Positions 1 to 10,679 of a stretch of 64,000 bases of DNA are shown piece after piece. The DNA comes from an uncultured Scytonema sp. (GTDB taxonomy: Bacteria > Cyanobacteriota > Cyanobacteriia > Cyanobacteriales > Nostocaceae). Both the position numbers and the translations under genes were made by a program. The notes beneath the pieces were generated by a model. The model worked only from the letters and a program-made list of their open reading frames with translations, made no database searches and had not been told where the DNA came from. Each line of letters opens with the position of its first letter. Position 1 is the first letter of the stretch. Where the stretch lies: assembly GCA_937873135.1 (NCBI GenBank), contig CALMVQ010000154.1, positions 51,725 to 115,724 on the forward strand, in the 5' to 3' direction.

Positions 1-54
1 AGGGATAGTAGGGATAGTAGGGATAGTAGGGATAGTAGGGATAGTAGGGATAGT
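1..54 (+). repeat. 9-bp tandem repeat (AGGGATAGT)x6 encoding (RDS)6
   Basis: Six perfect copies read directly; may extend beyond the window edge. Confidence 0.95.
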
Positions 55-147
55 AAGGGTCGTTCTTCTTATGACAGTGGTTATTCGCGGAGATCTCGTC
101 CTACTTATCAAGATAACTGGGATGATGATGAAGATGATTGGCTATAG
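1..147 (+). CDS. C-terminal end of a DnaK-like (Hsp70) protein, truncated by window edge
   Basis: Open frame from base 1 (RDSRDSRDS...KGRSSYDSGYSRRSRPTYQDNWDDDEDDWL*) ending at TAG 145-147; acidic DDDxDDWL tail as in long cyanobacterial DnaK proteins, directly upstream of dnaJ. Confidence 0.5.
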   Translation, partial: RDSRDSRDSRDSRDSRDSKGRSSYDSGYSRRSRPTYQDNWDDDEDDWL

Positions 148-322
148 CGTTTCTCCGGCGATCAAGTCACAAGGTTAATGGGGGAATACGGATTTTGTAA
201 TCGGTAATTAGTAATTGGTAATTAGTAATTGGAAATAGCTAATGGCTAACGGAAGACTGGCTAATTGCTAATTACGTCTTTAACTATGAGTAAAATAAAA
301 AATCTAAAGTAAAAAAATAACT

Positions 323-1315
323 ATGCCAAATTTACAGAATTTTCGCGATTACTACGAAATTTTGGGAGTCTCTAAAGAAGCTTCCAATGAAGAGATAAAA
401 AAAAGTTATCGGCGATTGGCAAGGCAGTATCACCCGGACTTAAATCCGGGAAATAAAGCAGCAGAAGATAAATTTAAAGATATTGGAGAGGCTTACGAAA
501 TTCTTTCAGACACAACCAAACGAACACAGTACGACCAGTTTAGCAGCTTCTGGAAGCAAAGAGGTTTTAATGGGAAATCGCCTTCACGAGATAAAACCTG
601 GAATAATCGCTCTAATACTCGCACTAATACTCAGGATATAGACCCCGGACAATTTGCAGATTTTGAAAGCTTTATTAATCAAGTGATTGGTGTCAGCAGT
701 CGTCAAGAGAATAAAAATGCTACCTCTAACAATAGCGCTCCAAACGATCCGTTTCGTTCTCCAACAAGAAAAGTTGAATATACAGTCAACCCTCGTCCTG
801 CTCGTCGGGATATAGAAGCGCGATTGACCCTACCGTTAGAAAAAGCCTACAAAGGTGGCATGGAGAGGATTCGCTTGGAAGATGGGCGATCGCTCGAAGT
901 AAATATGCCTGCCGGTATGGTTACAGGTCAAACTATCCGGTTGCGAAACCAAGGCATCAATGGTGGCGATCTCTACTTAAAAATTACTGTCATACCTCAT
1001 TCCTTATTTAAATTAGAAGACTTTAACGTGTTGTGTCAAGTGCCAGTTACTCCCAGTGAAGCAGTTTTAGGAGGACAGATAGAAGCACCAACCTTAGATG
1101 GACTTGTAAAAATGACAATTCCTTCAGGAGTAAGATCCGGTCAACGATTTCGCCTCGCTAATAAAGGCTATCCCACTGAAAATGGCAAGCGTGGCGATCA
1201 ACTGGTAGAAATTCAGATCGTGACGCCGAAAAATATTAGTACGCAGGAACGGGAACTTTACGAAAAATTGCGCCAAATGGAAACCTTTAAACCTCGTGCT
1301 GATTTAATTGTTTAA
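323..1315 (+). CDS. dnaJ: DnaJ/CbpA-type chaperone (J-domain plus DnaJ C-terminal domain, no zinc finger)
   Basis: [34 protein letters not shown] with HPD; C-terminal substrate-binding domain. Confidence 0.93.
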   Translation: MPNLQNFRDYYEILGVSKEASNEEIKKSYRRLARQYHPDLNPGNKAAEDKFKDIGEAYEILSDTTKRTQYDQFSSFWKQRGFNGKSPSRDKTWNNRSNTRTNTQDIDPGQFADFESFINQVIGVSSRQENKNATSNNSAPNDPFRSPTRKVEYTVNPRPARRDIEARLTLPLEKAYKGGMERIRLEDGRSLEVNMPAGMVTGQTIRLRNQGINGGDLYLKITVIPHSLFKLEDFNVLCQVPVTPSEAVLGGQIEAPTLDGLVKMTIPSGVRSGQRFRLANKGYPTENGKRGDQLVEIQIVTPKNISTQERELYEKLRQMETFKPRADLIV

Positions 1316-1320
1316 TTCAC

Positions 1321-1358
1321 CACGGTTTCCACACGTATCGGAGATTTTTTAGATGAAG
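1321..1358. repeat. Dispersed intergenic repeat, copy A
   Basis: CACGGTTTCCACACGTATCggaGATTTTTTAGATGAAG; near-identical reverse complement at 5894-5930. Confidence 0.8.
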
Positions 1359-1454
1359 AAAGCGAAAGCGCAATTAGTACAAGTGCTAATTGCGGACGGT
1401 CTTCGCACACTGAGGAGTTGCTAGGTTTAGAATATTAGAAAAAATATCGCGCTC

Positions 1455-1991
1455 GTGACTCAAAAAGTCGTGAATCAAAACGGGGCAATGTCACAAAGCA
1501 GTGAACATACTTATTACTCCTTGCTAGGACTGCATCCCTCAGCATCAGTCATTGAAATTCGGCGTGCTTATCGGGAACTGAGCAAACTGTATCATCCTGA
1601 TACTACAGACTTGCCTGCTACTGTGGCGATTACCAAATTTCAACAACTCAACGAAGCTTACGCAACTCTCAGCAATCCAGAACGGCGATTTGTTTACGAC
1701 CAGAAAATAGGATATTCGCGCTTTGGTGTTATTCAACCACCTCCAGACTTAAACCGTCCCGTTTCCCCTTCTCATTACTGGTCTAAATCAGCTTACCTGG
1801 ATCCCAGCGATCGCCCTCTGTCAGCTGGCGAAATTTTTGCTTTATTTATTCTGGGGTTGACATTTTTGGCATGCTTACTCTTAGCCATCTTTATCGGCTT
1901 AACTCGTGGTGAAGGCGCTTTCCAAACCCAAATACACCAACCCACTTCCACAGTACAGCAAATAACTATCCATAAGGAGGGAAGTAGTTAG
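1455..1991 (+). CDS. Small J-domain protein with C-terminal transmembrane helix
   Basis: YYSLLGLHPSASVIEIRRAYRELSKLYHPD (HPD) then hydrophobic FALFILGLTFLACLLLAIFIGL. Confidence 0.85.
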   Translation: MTQKVVNQNGAMSQSSEHTYYSLLGLHPSASVIEIRRAYRELSKLYHPDTTDLPATVAITKFQQLNEAYATLSNPERRFVYDQKIGYSRFGVIQPPPDLNRPVSPSHYWSKSAYLDPSDRPLSAGEIFALFILGLTFLACLLLAIFIGLTRGEGAFQTQIHQPTSTVQQITIHKEGSS

Positions 1992-2057
1992 TGGTTTTGA
2001 AACTAACACCCAACGACTAACGACTCACAACCCAATAACTAACAAGTAATAATTCCT

Positions 2058-2330
2058 ATGCCTCTTCCACCTGGTGAAACCCCTTTATACAGTCATCCAC
2101 TCCCTAAAATTGAGCAGTGGCTCCGAGATCAAGGCTGTCAGCAAGACGAGCAGCAATTACATTGCTGGCGCATACAGCGACCCAATTGGCAAGCGGAGCT
2201 TTCGCTTGATGTTGAGCAGATCATCGTGCGCTATCTTCAAGCTGGGGAGAAGGGTCAAGATATCCAACGTTCGTTCAAATACTCCCTCAGCCGCCAAGAT
2301 GTTGAAGAGGCTGTTTTTTCAGGACCCTAA
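2058..2330 (+). CDS. DUF3143-like cyanobacterial protein
   Basis: MPLPPGETPLYSHPLPKIEQWLRDQGCQQDEQQLHCWRI... matches remembered DUF3143 pattern. Confidence 0.75.
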   Translation: MPLPPGETPLYSHPLPKIEQWLRDQGCQQDEQQLHCWRIQRPNWQAELSLDVEQIIVRYLQAGEKGQDIQRSFKYSLSRQDVEEAVFSGP

Positions 2331-2364
2331 AAGAGTCCTGAGTGCCTAATCAGTGCTGAGTGCT

Positions 2365-2640
2365 GAGTCCTGAGTCCTGAGTCCTGAGTAAAATATTCTT
2401 CTACTTAAGTCTAAATACTCAAACCATAGTGAGTTTCACCATGCTTTGTACTCTTTGTACTCTTTCTACTCAGCACTCAGCACTCAGGACTCAGGACTGA
2501 TAGAGTCCTGAGTCCTGAGTCCTGAGTAAAATATTCTTCTACTTAAGTCTAAATACTCAAACCATAGTGAGTTTCACCATGCTTTGTACTCTTTGTACTC
2601 TTTCTACTCAGCACTCAGCACTCAGGACTCAGGACTGATA
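2365..2640. repeat. Perfect 138-bp tandem duplication (2365-2502 / 2503-2640) with inverted heptad STRR arms
   Basis: Both units read GAGTCCTGAGTCCTGAGTCCTGAGTAAAATATTC...GGACTCAGGACTGATA. Confidence 0.95.
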
Positions 2641-3392
2641 TGAGGCACTTTCCCAAATCGACGTTCTCGCTGTTGGTAGGCACACAAGGCGTGGTGAAAC
2701 TCACTACGGTTGAAATCAGGCCAAAGAGTCTCGGTTATATAAATTTCTGCATAAGCCGTTTGCCAGAGAAGGAAATTTGATAGCCGCATTTCCCCACTGG
2801 TACGAATTAACAAATCTGGGTCGCAGATTCCTGCTGTATAAAGATGGCGTTCAAAAGTCGTCTCATCAATTTCATCTGGTTGCAATAGACCTTGCTGTAC
2901 TTGCTGAGCGATCACATGGCAAGCGTGTAAAATTTCTTGTCTCCCCCCATAATTTGTTGCAACTGTAAACCGAATACCACGGTTACCCTTCGTTTCTTCC
3001 ATTGAACGAGAAATTTCTGCTTGCAGGGATTTTGGTAAAGCAGTCAAGTTTCCCACAAACTTAATTTGAATATTTTCCTCGATCATTTCTCGAAGTTCTT
3101 GACGTAAAACTCGCCCAAACAGGGTCATTAAGAAATCAACTTCTTCTTGGGGTCTTCCCCAGTTTTCAGTTGAAAAAGCATAAGCCGTTAATGCACCAAT
3201 TCCCCAATCATCACAACATCGGAGTAAATCTTTTAAAGCATCTACTCCTCGCTGATGACCCAAAAACCGAGGTATTCCTTGACGTTTAGCCCATCGACCA
3301 TTACCATCACAAATTACCGCAACGTGCTTAGGCAGTAGTTCTCGTTTTAAATCAGCAGGCAGTTCTTGCAGTTCAGTTTTTTGTGCTGTCAT
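2622..3392 (-). CDS. uppS: Isoprenyl transferase (undecaprenyl diphosphate synthase family)
   Basis: [58 protein letters not shown]. Confidence 0.95.
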   Translation of the reverse strand: MTAQKTELQELPADLKRELLPKHVAVICDGNGRWAKRQGIPRFLGHQRGVDALKDLLRCCDDWGIGALTAYAFSTENWGRPQEEVDFLMTLFGRVLRQELREMIEENIQIKFVGNLTALPKSLQAEISRSMEETKGNRGIRFTVATNYGGRQEILHACHVIAQQVQQGLLQPDEIDETTFERHLYTAGICDPDLLIRTSGEMRLSNFLLWQTAYAEIYITETLWPDFNRSEFHHALCAYQQRERRFGKVPHISPES

Positions 3393-4312
3393 TTCTTATC
3401 TCGCGAAGCAGTCGATGGTAATCCGAGTAAACGTGAAATCAGTACCAGTGCCTTACCACAAATTCGACGACCTAAACTTAATAAACCAGGAGCGACAGCT
3501 TCCCGATCTACACTAGGAGAAAATCGAGCCTCCAAAGACTCTTTCAACTTCACGATCGTCAGTGGTCTATTCAGGGTTCCCCTTTCGGCTAGGGAAATTG
3601 AACCCGTTTCTTCTGATACAACGACACAAATGCAATTTTCAACCCGTTCGGTAATTCCCATCGCCGCTCGGTGGCGTGTTCCTAACTGGCGTGAGGCTGT
3701 GCGTCCCGAAAGCGGTAAGATTATACCTGATGCGACAATCCGCGAGCCACGAATCAACGTTGCCCCATCATGCAACAAAGTTTTTGGCTGAAAAATTGTC
3801 TGTATTAATTCCTTTGAAACCTCCGCATTCAGCTTTACTCCTGGTACTGAAAAATCACGCTCGTCAATTGGACCAGTTGTTTCCAGAATCAGTAAAGCTC
3901 CAATTCGGTTTTTCGACAATTCTTTAACGGCATCGACAATTTCATCAATCACACTATCAGACTTGGGAACTGCCCGATTTGACATTTGAAACAGCTGCTT
4001 GAACTCGCCCCGTCCCAATTGCTCCAAAAATCGGCGAAACTCTGACTGAAGAGCAACCGCCATTGCCACAGCACAGCCAATCACTAACTTTTCCAGTACA
4101 AAGTTCAGCAGTTGTAGTTGTAACTTGCTACTTAATGCTGATGCGAGCATTAGAATAATAAATCCCCTCACCATCCATAGTGTCCGGCGCTCACTAATAA
4201 TAACAAGTATCATATACGTCAGCGCCAGTACTAAAACAACGTCCAGAGTCTCAAGCAGCAATGACTGCGACTGCCCTAAGTTTGTCAGCCATTCCTTCCA
4301 CCAATCTCCCAT
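3389..4312 (-). CDS. cdaA: Diadenylate cyclase, CdaA/DisA_N type
   Basis: N-terminal TM helices; [36 protein letters not shown]. Confidence 0.93.
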   Translation of the reverse strand: MGDWWKEWLTNLGQSQSLLLETLDVVLVLALTYMILVIISERRTLWMVRGFIILMLASALSSKLQLQLLNFVLEKLVIGCAVAMAVALQSEFRRFLEQLGRGEFKQLFQMSNRAVPKSDSVIDEIVDAVKELSKNRIGALLILETTGPIDERDFSVPGVKLNAEVSKELIQTIFQPKTLLHDGATLIRGSRIVASGIILPLSGRTASRQLGTRHRAAMGITERVENCICVVVSEETGSISLAERGTLNRPLTIVKLKESLEARFSPSVDREAVAPGLLSLGRRICGKALVLISRLLGLPSTASRDKK

Positions 4313-4424
4313 GACATCTGGATTTAACCTTCTGCCTTTAATAAAGTTATCAGTTAGAAGTTAGGAGTAGAGACGCTACGGAAAGCGCGTCAGTACAGGA
4401 GTTATGAGTTTTAATTCTTAACTC

Positions 4425-5867
4425 CTAACTTGAAACTCCTAGCTCTTTACTTTTTAGTCTTTCTGGTAGGCAATCCTGTTTAATTAAGTCTTGATAAGTT
4501 TCGCGTCGCAAAATCAAATTTGCTTCACCATTGGCTACCACAACTGCTGCCGGTCGGGGTAAGCGGTTGTAGTTAGAAGCCATACTGTAATTGTACGCAC
4601 CCGTTGCCATAACTACCAGAATATCCCCTGGTTTTGTTTTTGACATCTGAGCATTCTTTATTAGAATATCTCCTGATTCACAATGTTTGCCAGCTATTGT
4701 CAATGTTTCTGTAATTGGAGCAGACATTTGATTGGCAATTACAGGACGATAAACTGACTGATAAGTGATTGGTCGGGGATTGTCAGACATGCCTCCATCG
4801 ACGGCGACATAAGTCCGAATATCAGGAATCACTTTCGATGAACCAACGGTATAAGCCGTAATGCCTGCCGTGCCAATGAGCGATCGCCCTGGTTCGCACA
4901 ATAATTTTGGCAAAGGCATATTAAGGACCGCACAAGCTTCTTGAATGACTTCACAAATTGGTTTTACCCACTCTTCTATGCTTGGTGGGTCATCTGATTC
5001 TGTATATTTAATCCCCAATCCACCACCGACATTTAATTCGGTCATGGCGTTACCTAAGCTTGCAGCTTTACTTAACCACTGCACCATCACCAACGCTAAA
5101 TCCCGATGTGGTTGGCGTTCAAAAATCTGGGAACCAATATGAGCATGTAACCCCACGCAGTTTATTGCCGATTGCTTACTGACAAAACTAAACAGCTCAT
5201 CCAGTTGATTGGGGTCAAAGCCAAATTTACTATCTAGATGTCCCGTGCGAATGTACTCGTGAGTGTGGCATTCTATACCAGGCGTTAGCCGGAGCATGAT
5301 ACGAATTGGGTCATTGGAACCTGTCATATTCCCAATAACCGATGACTTCATACTTACTAAGGTATGCAACTCGTACCAGTTATCTACCACAATGGTGATA
5401 CCGGACTGGATAGCTAAAATCAGTTCTTCATGGGATTTATTGTTGCCGTGGAGGTAGATTTTATCGGGACTAACACCTGCACTTAAGGCGGTGTAGAGTT
5501 CGCCTCCAGAAACGACATCAATTCCTAGACCTTCTAATGCGGCGATCGCACAAACTGCTAAACACGAGAGTGCCTTAGAGGCATACAATACCTGAGATTC
5601 ACCTTGGTAATAGTGCTTAAAACTATCCCGGTACTGGCGACAAGCTGTTCGCAACGTTTCTTCGTCTAAAATATACAAAGGCGTTCCAAACTGCTGAACT
5701 AAGGTTGTGATATCACATCCTCCTACTTCCAGGTGGTCGTGACTGTTAATTTTGGTAGTCAGTGGTAAAAGTTGTTGATTAGGTGAGATATTAGTATTTT
5801 TACTGCTGACTTGAGGTAAATACTTACTACCAGAATTTTGAACTCCAGCAGGGTGAGTCGATCCCAT
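4425..5867 (-). CDS. lysA: Diaminopimelate decarboxylase
   Basis: PLYILDEETLR, YASKA, LHAHIGSQIF, LNVGGGLGI, CEPGRSL, ATGAYNYSMASNYNRLPRPA. Confidence 0.95.
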   Translation of the reverse strand: MGSTHPAGVQNSGSKYLPQVSSKNTNISPNQQLLPLTTKINSHDHLEVGGCDITTLVQQFGTPLYILDEETLRTACRQYRDSFKHYYQGESQVLYASKALSCLAVCAIAALEGLGIDVVSGGELYTALSAGVSPDKIYLHGNNKSHEELILAIQSGITIVVDNWYELHTLVSMKSSVIGNMTGSNDPIRIMLRLTPGIECHTHEYIRTGHLDSKFGFDPNQLDELFSFVSKQSAINCVGLHAHIGSQIFERQPHRDLALVMVQWLSKAASLGNAMTELNVGGGLGIKYTESDDPPSIEEWVKPICEVIQEACAVLNMPLPKLLCEPGRSLIGTAGITAYTVGSSKVIPDIRTYVAVDGGMSDNPRPITYQSVYRPVIANQMSAPITETLTIAGKHCESGDILIKNAQMSKTKPGDILVVMATGAYNYSMASNYNRLPRPAAVVVANGEANLILRRETYQDLIKQDCLPERLKSKELGVSS

Positions 5868-5893
5868 GATTATATAAGTTATCCTTGTTGAAA

Positions 5894-5930
5894 CTTCATC
5901 TAAAAATCCTTGATACGTGTGGAAACCGTG
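5894..5930. repeat. Dispersed intergenic repeat, copy B (inverted relative to 1321-1358)
   Basis: CTTCATCTAAAAATCCTTGATACGTGTGGAAACCGTG is the near-exact reverse complement of copy A. Confidence 0.8.
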
Positions 5931-6148
5931 CGGTTTTAACCCACGGAGGTAGCGCGTTCGCTTGTTTTAACAAGCTACAAAATATCTTTTACATAACTAC
6001 CGATTTCCAGTTTACCCAATAATGGACTTGTTTGTTCGTATATTTGAAGTATTGGGGAGTAGGAAAAACACAGAAGAAGAGAACAAAAACTTCGCGCTTC
6101 CTACAGGAGAAACGCTACTTCCTACTGCGCTTTGTTAGTTAGGATGGA

Positions 6149-6745
6149 GTGGAAGAGGCTGTTGTACCAATTAGAGTGAGCTTTAAAAAATTAGAACTGA
6201 AACCACTCGCACCAGAGCATCTGAGTGCAGTGATGGAACTAGATCGAACCTGTTTTGATGGTTTGTGGACTCTCGAGGCATACCAAAGAGAGATAGATAG
6301 TTCCAATAGTGAGTTGCTGGGTTTATTTTCTTCTTTTCCGCTAAAATTGCTGGGAATGGGTTGCTTTTGGTCAATTTTAGACGAAGCACACATTACAATT
6401 CTCGCGGTTTACCCGGAATACCACCGTCAAGGTTTGGGTCAAGCTTTACTGTATTCTTTACTTAATGCTGCCACAGCGAGAGGTTTGGAGCGAGCAACCC
6501 TCGAAGTCCGCGCTTCTAACAAGACAGCTCTATCCTTATATGAAAAATTTGGCTTCAAAACAGCTGGGCGACGGCGAGGGTACTACAAGGATAACGGTGA
6601 GGACGCGCTGATTCTTTGGCTTGGAGATCTTCAACGACCATCATTTCAAGAGACTTTGCATAACTGGCATACCATAACCCGCGATCACCTCAGCAAATCT
6701 TCTTGGCGATTTGTCCTCAATCAAGAGTCAGATGCTGTTACATAA
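6149..6745 (+). CDS. rimI: GNAT acetyltransferase, RimI-like
   Basis: ITILAVYPEYHRQGLGQALLYSLLNAATARGLERATLEVRASNKTALSLYEKFGF. Confidence 0.88.
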   Translation: MEEAVVPIRVSFKKLELKPLAPEHLSAVMELDRTCFDGLWTLEAYQREIDSSNSELLGLFSSFPLKLLGMGCFWSILDEAHITILAVYPEYHRQGLGQALLYSLLNAATARGLERATLEVRASNKTALSLYEKFGFKTAGRRRGYYKDNGEDALILWLGDLQRPSFQETLHNWHTITRDHLSKSSWRFVLNQESDAVT

Positions 6746-7367
6746 GAGTGATCCATAAAAATAAATGCCTGTGCCGTTCATGAGAGTGAACGAGAGTTGT
6801 AGCCCAGGTCAGCTTCCCAAGCGCTTCGGCTCGCTCTTGAGTTCCTCTATCTGTAGTGCTATTTATTTCTTGGCAATATGCGAGCGTACAATTGCACTTT
6901 GACGAACGGGGGTTGTCTCCAATCATTAGTCATTTGCCATAAAAAAATTTTCTTTCTGGTTATTTGCTTCATAGATGAGCGCTAAATACTCAGGGATTTT
7001 TATTAGTATTTTTAATTTAATTAGTCTTTAGATTTACATATTTGTATTAATCTCAAAATTCATTACCTCATGAGTGTTCAAGGTCTTCTTGACAAGACTA
7101 AAAAAATATGATAAAAATCATTCCTTGGAATGGGATAAAGAAATATTAAAAATCTAGACATAAATTTTTGCTTTCAGCCCAAAAAATGCCTGAAAGCACT
7201 ACGTCATCAGTACAGTAGCGACACAACAGTAAATAAATAGCAAGCAATCACCTGAAAAATGCGGGTGATGACTCTTTTATGTCTATATCTTTATACAGGC
7301 ATCCGTCATCTGAGCCTGTGCTAAAATCAGCTTACCGGCACGACGCAGGTGATGGGACCAATGTTAT

Positions 7368-9839
7368 ATGTTTGAACGCTTCACAGAAAAAGCCATTAAG
7401 GTGATCATGCTAGCCCAGGAAGAAGCACGCCGACTGGGCCATAACTTCGTAGGTACCGAACAGATCCTCCTGGGTCTGATTGGAGAAGGTACCGGAGTGG
7501 CGGCTAAGGTGCTGAAGTCCATGGGTGTCAATCTCAAAGACGCTCGGATAGAGGTAGAGAAAATCATAGGTCGGGGTTCGGGTTTTGTGGCTGTGGAAAT
7601 TCCGTTTACGCCACGGGCAAAACGGGTTCTAGAGCTATCCTTGGAAGAAGCACGCCAATTGGGGCATAACTACATTGGCACCGAGCATCTGCTGTTGGGC
7701 CTAATCCGAGAAGGGGAAGGTGTAGCAGCCAGGGTGCTAGAAAACTTGGGAGTCGATCTGTCAAAGGTAAGAACCCAAGTGATCCGCATGTTGGGAGAAA
7801 CAGCCGAAGTCGGCGCTCCAGGTGCTCAATCAGGACGCAATAAAACCCCGACGTTGGATGAATTTGGCTCAAATTTGACCCAAATGGCAGCGGACGGCAA
7901 GCTCGATCCAGTGGTGGGACGCGCCAAGGAAATTGAACGAGTGATCCAAATTTTGGGTCGCCGGACAAAAAATAATCCAGTTTTAATAGGGGAACCAGGT
8001 GTTGGTAAAACCGCGATCGCCGAAGGTCTGGCAACGCGCATTGCTAACAAAGACGTCCCCGATATTCTGGAAGATAAGCGCGTAGTCACTCTAGATATCG
8101 GTTTACTCGTAGCGGGAACCAAGTACCGGGGTGAGTTTGAAGAACGCCTGAAGAAAATAATGGATGAAATCCGGCAGGCGGGAAATGTGGTTCTCGTGAT
8201 TGACGAGGTACATACCTTAATTGGGGCAGGTGCGGCAGAAGGAGCGATCGATGCAGCAAATATCCTCAAACCAGCTTTGGCAAGAGGAGAATTACAGTGT
8301 ATCGGAGCTACAACTCTAGATGAATACCGCAAACACATCGAGCGGGATGCAGCACTAGAACGTCGCTTCCAACCAGTAATGGTAGGTGAACCGTCAGTAG
8401 ATGAGACAATAGAAATATTGTACGGTCTGCGAGAGCGCTACGAACAGCACCACAAGCTGAAAATTTCCGATGAAGCTTTAGTCGCGGCAGCAAAGTTGTC
8501 AGACCGTTACATTAGCGATCGCTATCTCCCAGATAAAGCTATCGATTTGGTTGATGAAGCCGGAAGCCGAGTACGCTTGATTAACTCTCAACTGCCACCA
8601 GCAGCAAAAGAGTTAGACAAAGAACTGCGTCAGATTTTAAAAGAAAAAGACGATGCAGTCCGCGCTCAAGACTTTGACAGAGCTGGGGAATTGCGCGATC
8701 GGGAAATGGAAATTAAAGCTGAAATCCGCGCCATTGCTCAAAGCAAGACCAATGTCGGTCGCAACGAAGGAGAAGAACCTGTAGTCACAGAAGAAGACAT
8801 TGCTCACATTGTTGCTTCTTGGACTGGAGTCCCAGTGGCGAAGCTTACCGAATCTGAATCCGAGAAGTTGCTGCACATGGAAGACACCCTCCATCAGCGC
8901 TTAATCGGTCAAGAAGATGCTGTAAGAGCTGTGTCGCGGGCAATCCGTCGCGCTCGTGTCGGTTTGAAAAATCCCAACAGACCCATCGCCAGCTTTATCT
9001 TCTCCGGTCCTACTGGTGTGGGTAAAACTGAGTTGGCGAAGTCTTTGGCTTCTTACTTCTTCGGTTCTGAAGAAGCAATGATCCGTCTCGATATGTCGGA
9101 GTACATGGAACGTCACACCGTCAGCAAGCTGATTGGTTCGCCTCCTGGTTATGTAGGTTACAACGAAGGCGGTCAATTAACTGAAGCGGTGCGGCGGCGG
9201 CCTTACACGGTGGTGCTGTTCGATGAAATCGAAAAGGCACACCCCGATGTATTTAACATGCTGCTGCAAATTTTGGAAGACGGCCGGTTAACCGATGCGA
9301 AAGGTCGCACTGTTGACTTTAAGAACACCTTACTGATTTTGACTTCCAATATCGGTTCCAAAGTGATCGAAAAAGGTGGTGGCGGTATCGGCTTCGAGTT
9401 TGCCGATAATGTCAGCGAGTCACAGTACAACCGGATTAAATCACTGGTTAACGAAGAACTGAAGCAGTACTTCCGCCCAGAGTTCCTCAACCGACTTGAT
9501 GAGATTATCGTCTTCCGTCAATTGAGTAAGGAAGAGGTGACACAAATCGCCGACATCATGCTCAAGGAAGTGTTCGGTCGTCTGATTGAGAAAGGTATCA
9601 CTATGGAAGTAAGCGATCGCTTTAAAGATCGCTTAATCCAAGAAGGTTACAGTCCCAGCTACGGTGCCAGACCTTTACGTCGGGCAATTATGCGCCTGTT
9701 AGAAGATAGCCTTGCAGAAGAAATTCTGTCTGGTCGTGTCAAAGATGGCGATACAGCAATAGTAGATGTCGATGACAGTGGCAATGTCGTCGTCAGAGCC
9801 GAACAGCGTCGGGAACTTTTAACTCCAGTGGGTGAGTAG
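7368..9839 (+). CDS. clpC: Clp protease ATP-binding subunit ClpC
   Basis: [32 protein letters not shown]; two AAA modules ([26 protein letters not shown]); UVR-like middle segment. Confidence 0.97.
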   Translation: MFERFTEKAIKVIMLAQEEARRLGHNFVGTEQILLGLIGEGTGVAAKVLKSMGVNLKDARIEVEKIIGRGSGFVAVEIPFTPRAKRVLELSLEEARQLGHNYIGTEHLLLGLIREGEGVAARVLENLGVDLSKVRTQVIRMLGETAEVGAPGAQSGRNKTPTLDEFGSNLTQMAADGKLDPVVGRAKEIERVIQILGRRTKNNPVLIGEPGVGKTAIAEGLATRIANKDVPDILEDKRVVTLDIGLLVAGTKYRGEFEERLKKIMDEIRQAGNVVLVIDEVHTLIGAGAAEGAIDAANILKPALARGELQCIGATTLDEYRKHIERDAALERRFQPVMVGEPSVDETIEILYGLRERYEQHHKLKISDEALVAAAKLSDRYISDRYLPDKAIDLVDEAGSRVRLINSQLPPAAKELDKELRQILKEKDDAVRAQDFDRAGELRDREMEIKAEIRAIAQSKTNVGRNEGEEPVVTEEDIAHIVASWTGVPVAKLTESESEKLLHMEDTLHQRLIGQEDAVRAVSRAIRRARVGLKNPNRPIASFIFSGPTGVGKTELAKSLASYFFGSEEAMIRLDMSEYMERHTVSKLIGSPPGYVGYNEGGQLTEAVRRRPYTVVLFDEIEKAHPDVFNMLLQILEDGRLTDAKGRTVDFKNTLLILTSNIGSKVIEKGGGGIGFEFADNVSESQYNRIKSLVNEELKQYFRPEFLNRLDEIIVFRQLSKEEVTQIADIMLKEVFGRLIEKGITMEVSDRFKDRLIQEGYSPSYGARPLRRAIMRLLEDSLAEEILSGRVKDGDTAIVDVDDSGNVVVRAEQRRELLTPVGE

Positions 9840-9901
9840 ATTTGAGAGTGTTGATTGTTGATTGTTAATGGTTAATTGCTATTAACTATTAACCACTGTA
9901 C

Positions 9902-9959
9902 GGGCGGGTTTGACAGGATTGTTCGTTTTTACTGACAAGTTACTAGATGAAACCCGCCC
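9902..9959. repeat. Inverted repeat GGGCGGGTTT...AAACCCGCCC
   Basis: Perfect 10-bp arms, 38-bp spacer. Confidence 0.8.
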
Positions 9960-10014
9960 CTACTATCTACTAACTCACAACCACTCCCCTATCTAATATC
10001 TCAAATTCAAAATT

Positions 10015-10053
10015 AAAAAACGGTAGAATATGCAACTGCTCTACCGTTTTTTT
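10015..10053 (+). terminator. Rho-independent terminator downstream of clpC
   Basis: CGGTAGA-N12-TCTACCG followed by TTTTTTTG. Confidence 0.85.
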
Positions 10054-10144
10054 GTTTTACAAAAGTGTTATCTGTTTACAGCTATTTTTTGGTGCGTAAA
10101 CCATAAACAAATATAGCGGATTTCAAATTTAGTAGGGGCGAACG

Positions 10145-10348
10145 GTGAGACAGGGCTGGCGTGGAAATAAACGTGATTTTGGCTGTATTCTGCATCTTGA
10201 GATCAAGCGTGGGAAAATCTGGATTCAGCATGATGGCACCGAAGAAGGAATTGCCAATCGCTTGGTTGAAATGGGAGTGCCCAAGCAGGACATCATTCTG
10301 GCGTTCCATGAACCATTAGTGCGCTCCAGTACTGAGTTTGGCACGTAA
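10145..10348 (+). pseudogene. C-terminal fragment of a XisI-like (fdxN element excision controlling factor) protein
   Basis: RDFGCILHLEIKRGKIWIQHDGTEEGIANRLVEMGVPKQDIILAFHEPLVR; N-terminal half absent. Confidence 0.75.
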
Positions 10349-10679
10349 AAAACACTCTCCCATTTACATGCAAGATTCTTTTCATGACGCTTTAAGTGTT
10401 TGATGTTGGGAGAACCCAGACATGCAACTTCTCTTATGTATGGTCGGTTGATTTCCGCCACTGTGTACTAGCGCCATCTTACGGTTTCTTTCAGCAAAAT
10501 GAAGAGCGGAAGATTCATTTACCGTAATTTTGCTGAAGGCATTCGCCTGCAATTTTGTATAAATTGCAATTAGTAATATGTCCGGCTTTTGAGCGAAAAG
10601 CTCTGATAAGCCACCATTTATTGTATCAATAAGTATTTTATTAACAAAATAATTTATACAGATAGTGGTGTAACTAGCA

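Noticed and set aside
183-300. GGTAATTAGTAATT tandem-like AT-rich stretch
   Set aside because: Short degenerate intergenic repeat common in such genomes; no structure beyond composition.
7364-9490. Antisense ORFs opposite clpC
   Set aside because: Shadow ORFs of a strongly conserved coding sequence.
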